Source of the DNA: Brevibacterium picturae
Lineage (GTDB): Bacteria; Actinomycetota; Actinomycetes; Actinomycetales; Brevibacteriaceae
Length of the DNA stretch: 12,503 nt
Direction: 5' to 3'
Assembly (NCBI RefSeq): GCF_030453725.1
Contig: NZ_JAKDJU010000088.1
Location: 1-12,503, forward strand
Below, in pieces: positions 1 to 5,920 of the stretch. A model generated the notes under the pieces. It made no database searches. It saw only the letters and a list, made by a program, of their open reading frames with translations, and was not told the DNA's origin. Numbering within the stretch: position 1 is the first letter of the stretch; each line of letters opens with the position of its first letter. The translations under genes were made by a program, and so were the position numbers.

Positions 1-1
1 C

Positions 2-373
2 GGCCACGACTGGCGAAGGGGTTTCGGAGGTCGCTTCGGTGGGCGAGCACAGCTTCGGCTGCTCATCACCCTCGCCCAGGCGGGTCGATCTCTTGGCGTC
101 AGTGCGATCGGCGAGTCGATCGGCGTCGACCAACCTCGCGCTTCCCGCCTCGTGTCACAGGGCGTCGAACTGGGCCTGCTGCAACGTGAAGCCGATCCCG
201 ATGATGCCCGTCGCACACTCATTGCGTTGACGGATAAGGGTCGGGCGATCTCGAGCAGGTTCCGCGGAGCCCAGCGCGACAGCGTCGACCTTGCCCTTGA
301 CGGATTCACAGATGAGGAGCGTGCTCTCCTCGCACAGCTGCTCTCGCGCCTGGCAGATGCCTGGCCTCAGTGA
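2..373 (+). CDS. MarR-family transcriptional regulator, C-terminal part (5' end outside window)
   Basis: The open frame enters from the left edge (frame of base 2) and stops with TGA at 371-373, giving about 123 residues. The visible protein shows the MarR winged helix: a predicted DNA-recognition region around SAIGESIGVDQPRASRLV, then the beta-wing signature LLQREADPDDARRTLIALTDKG, which is diagnostic of the family (D-x-D-x-R-x4-L-x-LT-x-KG). A helical dimerisation tail follows (DEERALLAQLLSRLADAW). An internal ATG at 152 would cut the recognition helix and is unlikely to be the true start. The visible start is preceded by a Gly/Arg-rich segment (RRGFGGRFGGRAQLRLL), which in actinobacterial MarR proteins often sits just before the first helix of the fold. 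It is convergent with the SRPBCC gene. Ligand and targets cannot be read from the sequence. Confidence 0.85.
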   Translation, partial: GHDWRRGFGGRFGGRAQLRLLITLAQAGRSLGVSAIGESIGVDQPRASRLVSQGVELGLLQREADPDDARRTLIALTDKGRAISSRFRGAQRDSVDLALDGFTDEERALLAQLLSRLADAWPQ

Positions 374-386
374 GACGCCTCGGCGA

Positions 387-405
387 GGGGCAGACATCTG
401 GCCCC
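387..405. terminator. Hairpin between convergent genes, possible bidirectional terminator
   Basis: GGGGCAGA-CA-TCTG-G-CCCC can fold into an eight-pair stem with one bulged G and a very short loop. It lies 13 nt after the MarR stop codon and 17 nt before the end of the convergent SRPBCC gene. There is no T-tract on either side, so this is at best an intrinsic terminator of the T-poor type proposed for actinobacteria. Confidence 0.4.
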
Positions 406-422
406 GGTGAAGGGCGTTCGCT

Positions 423-953
423 TCAGCTTTCGGCGAGCGCCTTGAGCCTGTTCAGCGATTCCAGCAGGTTCTCCGACGTCGTCGACTGCGCGCGAGGAAG
501 TCGCCGGGGGTCTCTCAGCTCGGTCCAGTCATAGGTCTGACGAACCACGCTGGAGCTTTCTCCAGTCGCTTCGATCTCCCACGTCCACTTCTGGCCGAAC
601 GGCTCACCGCCGACCTCGGAGGGCTTCCAGGCAATGAGCCGACCTTCCTCGAAGTCGACGACGTGGTTTTCGCGGTCGATTCCCTTGGTCAGAGTGGTGA
701 TGAAGGAGCTGCCGGCACCGGCGACTCGCTGCCCCTGAGCGGCCTTAGCCAGGTTGTCATTGCCATCCCATTCGGGCTGGCGGACGGGGTCTGCGATGAG
801 TTCGAAGATCTCCGAGGCGGGGGCGGCGATCACGGCGTCGACGCTGACGACCTTGAGCGTCGGGTCGATCGTATCGAAGATCGAGGCATCGGTGGCTTCC
901 GAGGCGGCGGCCTCGCCAGCGGGAGCAGATGAGTTGGATATCGGTTCGGTCAT
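423..953 (-). CDS. SRPBCC (START/Bet v 1-like, polyketide cyclase/dehydrase-type) family protein
   Basis: This is a 176-residue soluble protein. Residues 1-30 are Ala/Ser/Glu-rich and probably disordered. From about residue 35 the SRPBCC pattern appears: a beta-strand (LKVVSVDAVIAAP), the helix ASEIFELIADPVRQPEWDG with the conserved D-P-x-x-x-P-x-W turn, a long run of strands (EGRLIAWKPSEVGG, KWTWEIEA, SVVRQTYDWTEL), and a C-terminal helix (ENLLESLNRLKALAES). The fold forms a hydrophobic cavity, used in different members for lipid or polyketide binding or for cofactor-free catalysis; no residue here fixes a substrate. The ATG at 951-953 has a GAGGCGG stretch about 7-10 nt upstream. It is the last gene of a minus-strand row, 117 nt after the LssY-C gene and separated from it by a hairpin, so it may be transcribed separately. 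Function is unknown beyond the fold. Confidence 0.85.
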   Translation of the reverse strand: MTEPISNSSAPAGEAAASEATDASIFDTIDPTLKVVSVDAVIAAPASEIFELIADPVRQPEWDGNDNLAKAAQGQRVAGAGSSFITTLTKGIDRENHVVDFEEGRLIAWKPSEVGGEPFGQKWTWEIEATGESSSVVRQTYDWTELRDPRRLPRAQSTTSENLLESLNRLKALAES

Positions 954-1043
954 GGTCGTTCCGCCTCTTCGCTTGAGTCCGGGTCCGATGGCAGCTCCTG
1001 CGCCGCCAAAGTGCAGTCGGAGTCAGAATACACAGGTTGGACA

Positions 1044-1059
1044 GCCGAGGGGCCCCGGC
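1044..1059 (-). terminator. GC-rich hairpin after the LssY-C gene
   Basis: On the minus strand GCCGGG-GCCC-CTCGGC can form a six-pair stem (one G-T pair) with a four-base loop, starting 11 nt after the LssY-C stop codon. No T-tract follows. It could attenuate or end transcription before the SRPBCC gene, which has a TATTCT hexamer at 1025-1030 (minus) that might serve as its own -10 element. Both assignments are tentative. Confidence 0.3.
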
Positions 1060-1070
1060 TTCGAAGTCGC

Positions 1071-2552
1071 TCAGTCTTCGAGGGCCCGATCTTGGCGTTC
1101 GGCTCGCAGTTCTGCGGTGCTGAAGCGCGTGAACAACCGAGATGAATCGCTCGACAGTGACAGCAGCACGGCGACCTGCATGGCAATCGTCGTCAGCGCG
1201 TACATGTTGGTCGCAAGGTCGCGGTTGCCTGTGAAGTAGTTCGTCATCGACACGATCACGGACACCGTGGACAGGGTGAGGATCCACAGTCGAGCCCGAT
1301 TGCTGCCACGGAACACGGAGATACTCGCGATCACCTGCAGGCAACCGATGAGGAGACTGAGTCCGATGAGAGCTCCCGCAGCGATCTGCGTTGCCAATTC
1401 GTCGCCGAGGGCTCCGATGTCTGCGCTGTAGTCCACAACCTCGGTCCGCAGTCCATCCCAGTCGAGCACCGTGCCCAGCACGTCCCAGGCCTGAAAGATG
1501 AGCAGGACCAGAACGAGTGCGGCACCGACGACCGTCTGCAGGGGGCGCTTGTGCCACAGGGTTTTCGTCACTTCTCTGACCGACCGAGCATCGGCGTAGA
1601 TCTGGGTCGCGTCGAGGGCCAGTTCGAGCCGGTCCGGGGAGTCGGATTCGTCTGTGGCCACCTCGGTGACCTCGATGATCGGCAGATCCCCGTCGGTGAT
1701 GATCGCGTCCCCGCCGCCGTTGCGTGAGTGGTAGCCGGTCGAGAAGTCCTGGATGTGCTGGACGACGATCGCGTCATCGGCCGAAGCCACCGTCTCGACG
1801 ATGTAGTCGCGTTCGACATCGGTGTTCTCTTCGATCTTGTGTGTGAACTGCAGTGTGAACAACGAGATTCCGACGCTCTTGTCATAGGTGCCCGCCGCCA
1901 GCCAGTCCGCCTCATGCCCACCGGGCAGCATCCATCCGGTGGGGCATTTCCAGAATCGCACGTGGTGGCGCTGCCCGGGGTCGCCGTCGACTTCCTGCTG
2001 GTAGGCGAAGTCCTGCCGCCTGCCGAACAGAAGCAGGGGCGAAACGGGCGCTTTGGGGTAGCTGGTCCTGGTCAGGGTGGATCTGATGATCTCCCAGGTC
2101 GAAGCCGGCGTGATGCCATCGGCAAGGATCCACCCCGCGGCCTTCATCGCGTGATGGATCTGCGTTTCGTCACCGCGCCATGCGAGGTTGACCGGATCAC
2201 CGAGCAGGCCGTCCGATGTCCGGGCTCGACCGATGAAATAGTTGGGGACGTAGATCTGGGAGAGGATGCGATGCAGCCGGGGAAGCGCCAGGTAGGACAC
2301 CACCACCCAGAACACGAGCAGGGTCAGCACCTGCCACCATCCCAGTGAGAATCCCTTGAACAGGATCAGCATCGCCAACCACGTTGACGAGGCACCTCCG
2401 AAGAGGAAGAAGAGATAGTCGAGGATTCCGGTGACTGTGAAACGGTGGCGCCGGAATGCGAATGGCTGCCTCTGTCGTCTCTTCTCGGGAGCACCCGAGT
2501 GATCGGGGCCAGGCTCGGGTCCTGGCTGAGGCGACGTGGCTCCGGAGGTCAT
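1071..2552 (-). CDS. Multi-pass membrane protein with LssY C-terminal-type domain
   Basis: This 493-residue protein has a Pro/Arg-rich cytoplasmic N-terminus (1-38), two hydrophobic segments (about 42-65 and 73-92), a large soluble domain (about 105-300), and four further membrane segments (about 339-362, 387-413, 421-441, 449-468), ending in a charged tail. The soluble domain carries the pattern I know from the LssY_C family: DPVNLAWRGDETQIHHAM-x-AAGW (119-141), a Y-P-x-APVSPL-x-LFGR-x-QDFA stretch (165-183), RHHVRFW (195-201), and THKIEENTDVERD (237-249). LssY was named for its link to a Legionella secretion locus, but the domain has no established activity and occurs widely in membrane proteins of actinobacteria, sometimes beside PAP2 or DedA modules that are absent here. 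The ATG lies 9 nt after the MerR-HEAT stop codon, implying co-transcription; no strong Shine-Dalgarno is visible, so translation may be coupled. The domain call is firm, the function unknown. Confidence 0.85.
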   Translation of the reverse strand: MTSGATSPQPGPEPGPDHSGAPEKRRQRQPFAFRRHRFTVTGILDYLFFLFGGASSTWLAMLILFKGFSLGWWQVLTLLVFWVVVSYLALPRLHRILSQIYVPNYFIGRARTSDGLLGDPVNLAWRGDETQIHHAMKAAGWILADGITPASTWEIIRSTLTRTSYPKAPVSPLLLFGRRQDFAYQQEVDGDPGQRHHVRFWKCPTGWMLPGGHEADWLAAGTYDKSVGISLFTLQFTHKIEENTDVERDYIVETVASADDAIVVQHIQDFSTGYHSRNGGGDAIITDGDLPIIEVTEVATDESDSPDRLELALDATQIYADARSVREVTKTLWHKRPLQTVVGAALVLVLLIFQAWDVLGTVLDWDGLRTEVVDYSADIGALGDELATQIAAGALIGLSLLIGCLQVIASISVFRGSNRARLWILTLSTVSVIVSMTNYFTGNRDLATNMYALTTIAMQVAVLLSLSSDSSRLFTRFSTAELRAERQDRALED

Positions 2553-2561
2553 GGGACAAGC

Positions 2562-3623
2562 TTAATGATCCCGGCGTCGGTTCAGGGTCGCGGCCGCCGT
2601 CGCCGCGACCTCAAAATTATCATCGGCACTGAGTTCGGCGATGAAGTCATCGACCTCGGTGCCCGGAATCTCGATGAGGACCTGCAGCACCCGGAAGCGC
2701 ACCCTCGCCTCCGGCGACCGGGCATGCCGACGCAGATCCGACATGATCCGCACCGCAACCTCAGCAAGAGCCCCTTCGTTCGGGGCCTCGTTGACGAAGG
2801 CGGCGAGCGCCTCGGCGGCTTCGATGTCTTTGGGGCCGTCCATCGCGATTTCGAGCAGGTCGGACACCGCTGCCGGGTCACCCATCTGGCCCAATATCAG
2901 GGCCGCGCTGCTGCGCAGCTGCAGATCCGTGTCGCCGAGGCCGGAATGCAGGGATTCGATGATGGTCGTCTCAGCGACGGACCCGAGTTCCTCCTTCGCC
3001 GTGTTGCGACGGATTTCGTCGAGTGCCTGGAGCGCATTGCGACGGACTTCGACGGACAGGTCGTCCATTCCCTGCGCCAGGTGACGCACCGCTTCGGGGC
3101 CCGATTGCGCAAGGGCCCACCGCATGGCCCCGGCAGCATTGAGCACGGGCTCATTGAGGACCGCCTCGGACAGGGATTCGACAGGCACCGTGCCGTCGAC
3201 GCCGCTGCCCAGCGCCGCCTTGTGCCGCTGGATGACGTCGCCGGACTCGAGGGACCGCATGAGGTCGATGGTCAGCAGCAGCGCCTCTCCGTCGGCATGG
3301 TGGAGACCGTCGATCTGCTCGAGGTGGGCCAGCAGCTCTCGTTCGACCGCAATGCGTCGCTGGGACGTCTCGATCAGATCGCGAATCAGACGTCCAGGAT
3401 CGAATCCGGGATCGTCGAGCAGTGGACCGATCTCTGCCAGCGACATTCCGAGCTTGCGCAGGCCCTCGATGTGGAAGATCCGCCCGATATCGTTCGCGGA
3501 ATACTCCCGGTATCCGCTGGCGGTGCGGTCACTGGGATCGATGAGGCCCAAGGATTCATAGTGCCGCAGCATACGGGCGCTCACGCCTGACCGTTTGGCC
3601 ACTTCGCCGATCAGCATTCGCAT
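2562..3623 (-). CDS. MerR-family transcriptional regulator with C-terminal HEAT repeats
   Basis: Counted from ATG 3623 the protein has 353 residues. Residues 3-70 are a clear MerR winged helix (MLIGEVAKRSGVSARMLRHY, ESLGLIDPSDR, GYREYSANDIGRI), followed by a linker helix and the usual long dimerisation helix (about 80-110, rich in Leu, Arg and Glu). Instead of a small-molecule or metal-binding tail, residues about 150-350 are helical repeats of HEAT type (EVRRNALQALDEIRR, LQLRSSAALILGQMGDPAAV, VRFRVLQVLIEIPG). No metal-binding cysteine cluster is present, so a metal sensor is unlikely. MerR proteins bend and realign promoters with long 19-bp spacers; one such promoter precedes the neighbouring HEAT gene. 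An ATG at 3617 is nearly as good; an upstream ATG at 3656 is rejected because it adds a poorly conserved-looking leader that overlaps the promoter. GGAGG lies 10 nt before ATG 3623. Co-transcribed with the LssY-C gene. Confidence 0.9.
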   Translation of the reverse strand: MRMLIGEVAKRSGVSARMLRHYESLGLIDPSDRTASGYREYSANDIGRIFHIEGLRKLGMSLAEIGPLLDDPGFDPGRLIRDLIETSQRRIAVERELLAHLEQIDGLHHADGEALLLTIDLMRSLESGDVIQRHKAALGSGVDGTVPVESLSEAVLNEPVLNAAGAMRWALAQSGPEAVRHLAQGMDDLSVEVRRNALQALDEIRRNTAKEELGSVAETTIIESLHSGLGDTDLQLRSSAALILGQMGDPAAVSDLLEIAMDGPKDIEAAEALAAFVNEAPNEGALAEVAVRIMSDLRRHARSPEARVRFRVLQVLIEIPGTEVDDFIAELSADDNFEVAATAAATLNRRRDH

Positions 3624-3638
3624 CTCTCTCCCGCCTCC

Positions 3639-3660
3639 ACTATAGACAGGTCGCACTGTC
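3639..3660 (-). promoter_or_regulatory. Promoter and dyad upstream of the MerR-HEAT gene
   Basis: On the minus strand a TATAGT hexamer (3639-3644) makes a good -10 element about 15 nt before the chosen ATG. Directly upstream lies the inverted repeat GACAG-TGCGAC-CTGTC (3645-3660), which would fill the promoter spacer. No clear -35 is seen at 17-19 bp. The placement suits control by a dimeric regulator, possibly autoregulation, but the half-sites differ from the dyad at 4523-4541, so the same protein need not bind both. Confidence 0.4.
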
Positions 3661-3715
3661 GTTGCTCCACCAACAGAGCGCCGATTTCCAGAGGAAGGAG
3701 TCCGAGGTGTCGCAC

Positions 3716-3753
3716 GCGGCGCTGCACGAGCTTGCCCCGCTCGGCAGCGCCGC
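3716..3753 (-). terminator. Strong stem-loop after the HEAT-repeat gene
   Basis: GCGGCGCTGC (3716-3725) is perfectly complementary to GCAGCGCCGC (3744-3753). Inside it, after one unpaired A, CGAGC (3727-3731) pairs with GCTCG (3739-3743) around the 7-base loop TTGCCCC. The result is a 15-pair hairpin beginning 26 nt downstream of the HEAT gene stop codon and ending about 90 nt before the MerR-HEAT start. There is no T-tract, so it fits a T-poor terminator or a 3'-end stabilising structure. It suggests the HEAT and MerR-HEAT genes are separate transcription units. Confidence 0.6.
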
Positions 3754-3779
3754 CCCGGTCGACCCTTCCCATAATCGAT

Positions 3780-4493
3780 CTATGCTGACGCCTCGGACCC
3801 CAGCGCGACCACTCGCTTGGCTTCACTCAAGGCGTGAGCGAAACCGGCGTCCGGATCGGTGAACATTTCCCGGGTCGCCATGGCGTGTGTCCGCACTGTT
3901 TCTTCCTCTGCCTGCAGTCTTCCATCGAGCACTGACACGAGATCCTCGCCCAAGGAGACGATGGCTCGGCTGAGGCTCTTCTGCGTCTCCATGTCGCCCC
4001 GCCCGAGCTGCGTCACCAGGGTCGATGCCAATCGCTGCCGGTCATCACCGGGGACAAGTGCCACGGCGGCCCTCCACGCACTGCGGGCCACCTCGGTGTC
4101 GGAATGAGCAATCAGCTTGGTTCCGATGATCCCGGGATCCATCGCCTCCCAGCCGCGAGGATCTCCGATCTTCGACAGCGTGTGCAGGGCCTGGCCCTGA
4201 GCCTGCGGCGCATCGGAGCTCAGCTCGGCAATGAGCAGGTCGACGGCCGCCTCGGCGGGCATCCGAGTGATCGCCCAGGTGAGCATGTCACGGACGAAGA
4301 AGTCCGGATCGATTCTGCACCGCCGAATCAGGGCGCCGAGGTGGCGGTCCTCAGCTGTGATGCCGATGGACAGGGCCGCCTGCAGTCGATGCTGTGGGTT
4401 CGCCGACGACAATGCCACGAGGACGGCCTCCTGTTTCATCTGCGGCTGGGAAACGTGCTGCGTGGTCGTCTCCGTGTTGTGTGGTTTGGTCAT
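3780..4493 (-). CDS. HEAT-repeat protein, partner of the MerR-HEAT regulator
   Basis: This 237-residue, wholly helical, soluble protein is built of HEAT-type repeats. The sequence shows the pattern repeatedly: HRLQAALSIG (36-44), PDFFVRDMLTWAI (63-75), QAQGQALHTLSKIGDPRGW (97-115), EVARSAWRAAVALVPG (134-149), ETQKSLSRAIVSLGEDLV and VRTHAMATREMF. HEAT repeats stack into a solenoid for protein or nucleic-acid contact; no enzyme motif is visible. From family knowledge, proteins of this type (PDFFVRDMLTWA, ALHTLSKIGDP) accompany MerR-HEAT regulators in actinobacteria, as here. I chose the ATG at 4493 because GGAGG (4502-4506) lies 8 nt upstream; the in-frame GTG at 4502 overlaps that ribosome site. 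Expression is probably set by the MerR-type promoter just upstream. The protein may titrate or modulate the MerR-HEAT partner through repeat-repeat contact, which is inference. Confidence 0.85.
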   Translation of the reverse strand: MTKPHNTETTTQHVSQPQMKQEAVLVALSSANPQHRLQAALSIGITAEDRHLGALIRRCRIDPDFFVRDMLTWAITRMPAEAAVDLLIAELSSDAPQAQGQALHTLSKIGDPRGWEAMDPGIIGTKLIAHSDTEVARSAWRAAVALVPGDDRQRLASTLVTQLGRGDMETQKSLSRAIVSLGEDLVSVLDGRLQAEEETVRTHAMATREMFTDPDAGFAHALSEAKRVVALGSEASA

Positions 4494-4514
4494 TGTTTCC
4501 ACCTCCGTGCAACC

Positions 4515-4545
4515 AGTGAAGGCCTTGACATCGTGTCAAGGTCAA
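4515..4545 (-). promoter_or_regulatory. MerR-type promoter and operator (19-bp spacer with perfect dyad)
   Basis: On the minus strand TTGACC (-35, 4540-4545) and TTCACT (-10, 4515-4520) are separated by 19 bp. The perfect dyad CCTTGACA-CGA-TGTCAAGG (4523-4541) overlaps the -35 and fills the spacer. The overlong spacer with a centred dyad is the classic target of MerR activators, which twist the DNA to bring the two elements into phase. The promoter points at the HEAT-repeat gene, whose ribosome site starts 9 nt past the -10. The only MerR protein in the window is encoded by the next gene downstream, making it the leading candidate regulator. Confidence 0.8.
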
Positions 4546-4810
4546 CCCCTGATTCGCATCAGTGTCGCCTCTTAGACTCGGGACATCACTGCTGTCGGAG
4601 CGGAACGGGACGAAGACACGTTCGCGAACGCCCGTGACAAGTCTCAGTGGGACTTCACACTCATGCTGCTCGTGCCCGATTGGCTGGGCCGCTCCCGACT
4701 CGACCATCGGGCCACGGTGGCGGCCCGACGGCGAGCTCTCCCCACCTCGGCGATCTGGGCCGGACGGCTCCGGAGTAGCTTCGAACGATTCTGCGCAGTG
4801 ACGCCGAGCG
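4546..4810. other. 265-nt stretch with no convincing gene
   Basis: The stretch lies upstream of the MerR-type promoter and after the small membrane protein gene. An open plus-strand frame (ATG 4663 to stop at 4917) has G/C-rich third positions but lacks a ribosome site, is Arg-rich and low in hydrophobic pattern, and overlaps the better-supported small membrane protein gene on the other strand. I see no RNA gene signature. Confidence 0.4.
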
Positions 4811-5029
4811 TCAGGGCTGAGCAGTCGACCAGTGACCGCCCGAGGCCGGCCCACTGCTCGATGCCGAGTCACCGCTCGGGTCGCCATCTGTGCCTCCGTT
4901 GCCGGCGCCCACGATGACCAGGAGGGCGACGACGGCGATGACAATGATCACCATGACGACCAGCGCGATCACACCCACCAAGCACCCGAAGATCCGAGAC
5001 CGTGGATTACGCCGCCTGATGAAGACCAT
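4811..5029 (-). CDS. Small single-span membrane protein
   Basis: This 72-residue protein has a basic N-terminus (MVFIRRRNPRSRIFG), one long, very hydrophobic segment (about residues 16-43, mostly Val, Ile, Leu and Ala), and a Gly/Ser/Asp-rich tail. The positive charges before the segment predict N-in topology with the flexible tail outside. Synonymous codons are G/C-ending through the membrane segment, as in real genes of this genome. There is no Shine-Dalgarno, but a TAAGAT hexamer (5036-5041) ends exactly 6 nt before the ATG, consistent with a leaderless transcript starting at the A of ATG. It is divergent from the lysozyme-like gene. I recognise no family; role unknown. Confidence 0.6.
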   Translation of the reverse strand: MVFIRRRNPRSRIFGCLVGVIALVVMVIIVIAVVALLVIVGAGNGGTDGDPSGDSASSSGPASGGHWSTAQP

Positions 5030-5035
5030 GGCCCG

Positions 5036-5041
5036 ATCTTA
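5036..5041 (-). promoter_or_regulatory. -10 element TAAGAT for a leaderless transcript
   Basis: TAAGAT-CGGGCC-ATG (minus strand) has the TANNNT form and the 6-nt distance expected when transcription begins at the first base of the start codon. The same hexamer type and the identical CGGGCC spacer precede the M20 peptidase gene at 11339. Confidence 0.5.
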
Positions 5042-5203
5042 GACCGCACCCTCGTCGCCCCACCCCCACACGATGACGCAGATTCGCAACAGTGGCGCGT
5101 CACCGAGACAGCACCCAAAAAAATTGCCACCGTGATCGTTCTGTGACAAAAAGTACGGCGTGGATACATGCGCCCTTCAGTTTGTTGCATTATCGTTATA
5201 TTC

Positions 5204-5791
5204 ATGGCTGGAACGACTCGACACCGCAACGGCTCTCGGTCCGTGCTTCGTGGTGCCCTGATCGGTCTTGGGGCCGCCGTGATGGCATTGACCCTCGCCA
5301 CCGTGATCATCATCAATGCACCGGTCTCATTCGGGTCGACTACGATCAGGCAGATGCAGATGGCGTCCGTGAATCAACTGTCCGAGCAGCAGATCGATAA
5401 TGCCCGACTCATCATCGGCATCGGCCGTGGCGGCGACTTCAATGACCGGGCGATCAGAATCGCTCTGATGACCGCACTCCAGGAATCATCGCTGCGTAAC
5501 CTCGAATCGGGCGACCGCGACTCCGTCGGCCTGTTCCAGCAGCGCCCTTCACAGGGGTGGGGCGAACCGGAGAGCCTCAACGACCCCGTCTACGCCACCA
5601 AGTCCTTCTACGGAATCAACCCGGACATCGAGAACCCCGGGCTCACCCAGATCGACGACTGGCACGCGATGAGTCCCACCGAAGCTGCACAGGCGGTGCA
5701 GCGATCTGCCTTGCCTGATGCCTATGGGCAGTGGGAGTCATTGGCCGTTGATCTCATCGGCACCCAGGACGACGTCGAAGCCCTGAGCTGA
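5204..5791 (+). CDS. Membrane-anchored lysozyme-like (transglycosylase-fold) protein
   Basis: Starting at ATG 5204 the protein has 195 residues: a basic N-terminus (RHRNGSRSVLRG), one signal-anchor segment (about 17-40, GALIGLGAAVMALTLATVII), and an extracytoplasmic domain. The domain matches a well-populated actinobacterial family of about 200 residues: NARLIIGIGRG, then the helix MTALQESSLRNLESGDRDS with a Glu placed like the catalytic acid of lysozyme-type muramidases, VGLFQQRPSQGWG, then DPVYATKSFYG and EAAQAVQRSALPDAYGQWES near the C-terminus. The QES-x-L-x-NL / GLFQQRPSQGWG block is the family hallmark. Activity on peptidoglycan is predicted from fold similarity, not proven. An earlier ATG at 5168 is in frame but adds Cys/Ile-rich residues before the basic region and lacks a ribosome site. 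The upstream DNA is AT-rich for this window; TATCGT at 5191-5196 could be a -10 element. It is divergent from the small membrane protein and followed after 3 nt by the lipoprotein stub. Confidence 0.82.
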   Translation: MAGTTRHRNGSRSVLRGALIGLGAAVMALTLATVIIINAPVSFGSTTIRQMQMASVNQLSEQQIDNARLIIGIGRGGDFNDRAIRIALMTALQESSLRNLESGDRDSVGLFQQRPSQGWGEPESLNDPVYATKSFYGINPDIENPGLTQIDDWHAMSPTEAAQAVQRSALPDAYGQWESLAVDLIGTQDDVEALS

Positions 5792-5794
5792 GCG

Positions 5795-5920
5795 GTGAGC
5801 ACTGCACGCACGACGCTGACCCTGGCCGCGCTCGGACTGACCACCGCCCTGTCACTCAGCGCATGTTCGAAGACGACTGCTTCAGCCGCTGGCGTGAGCC
5901 CACCGGGGATTGTCCGGTAA
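5795..5920 (+). CDS. Very short lipoprotein-like ORF (signal peptide stub), possibly a gene remnant
   Basis: GTG 5795 to TAA 5918-5920 encodes 41 residues that read as a textbook lipoprotein signal: a short start (M-START-like with one Arg), the hydrophobic run LTLAALGLTTALS, and lipobox LSAC with the acylated Cys at residue 24. Only 17 residues follow the Cys (SKTTASAAGVSPPGIVR). The GTG lies 3 nt after the lysozyme-like stop codon, so it could be translated by coupling, but no good ribosome site is visible. Lipoproteins this short exist; equally, this may be the 5' remnant of a deleted substrate-binding lipoprotein gene. The stop codon lies inside the presumed -10 element of the ArsR gene, and the ORF is in the same frame as that gene. 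I cannot tell functional from relic by eye. Confidence 0.45.
   Translation: MSTARTTLTLAALGLTTALSLSACSKTTASAAGVSPPGIVR

Noticed and set aside
757..1557. 266-codon minus-strand frame overlapping the LssY-C and SRPBCC genes in another frame
   Set aside because: Arg-rich translation with no hydrophobic or domain pattern; both overlapping genes are convincing in their own frames.
2445..3590. 381-codon open frame on the plus strand opposite the MerR-HEAT and LssY-C genes
   Set aside because: It lies antisense to two well-supported proteins and is a by-product of high GC third positions; the translation has no recognisable domain.
3624..3656. Longer start for the MerR-HEAT regulator
   Set aside because: MerR proteins begin right at M-x-IGEVA; the extension covers the -10 element and the dyad.
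4663..4917. 84-codon plus-strand frame beginning MLLVPDWLGRSRLDHR
   Set aside because: The first part looks faintly protein-like with G/C-ending codons, but there is no ribosome site or leaderless promoter, the second half is Arg/Ser/His shadow-like, and it overlaps the small membrane protein gene.
5101..5160. Possible c-di-AMP riboswitch or CRP-like operator before the lysozyme-like gene
   Set aside because: Cell-wall lytic genes in actinobacteria often carry such leaders, but the conserved riboswitch elements are not recognisable, and the GTGAT/GTGAC pair here is not a symmetrical operator.
5168..5203. Earlier ATG for the lysozyme-like protein
   Set aside because: It adds MRPSVCCIIVIF before a normal basic signal-anchor start and has no ribosome site; ATG 5204 gives the usual family layout.
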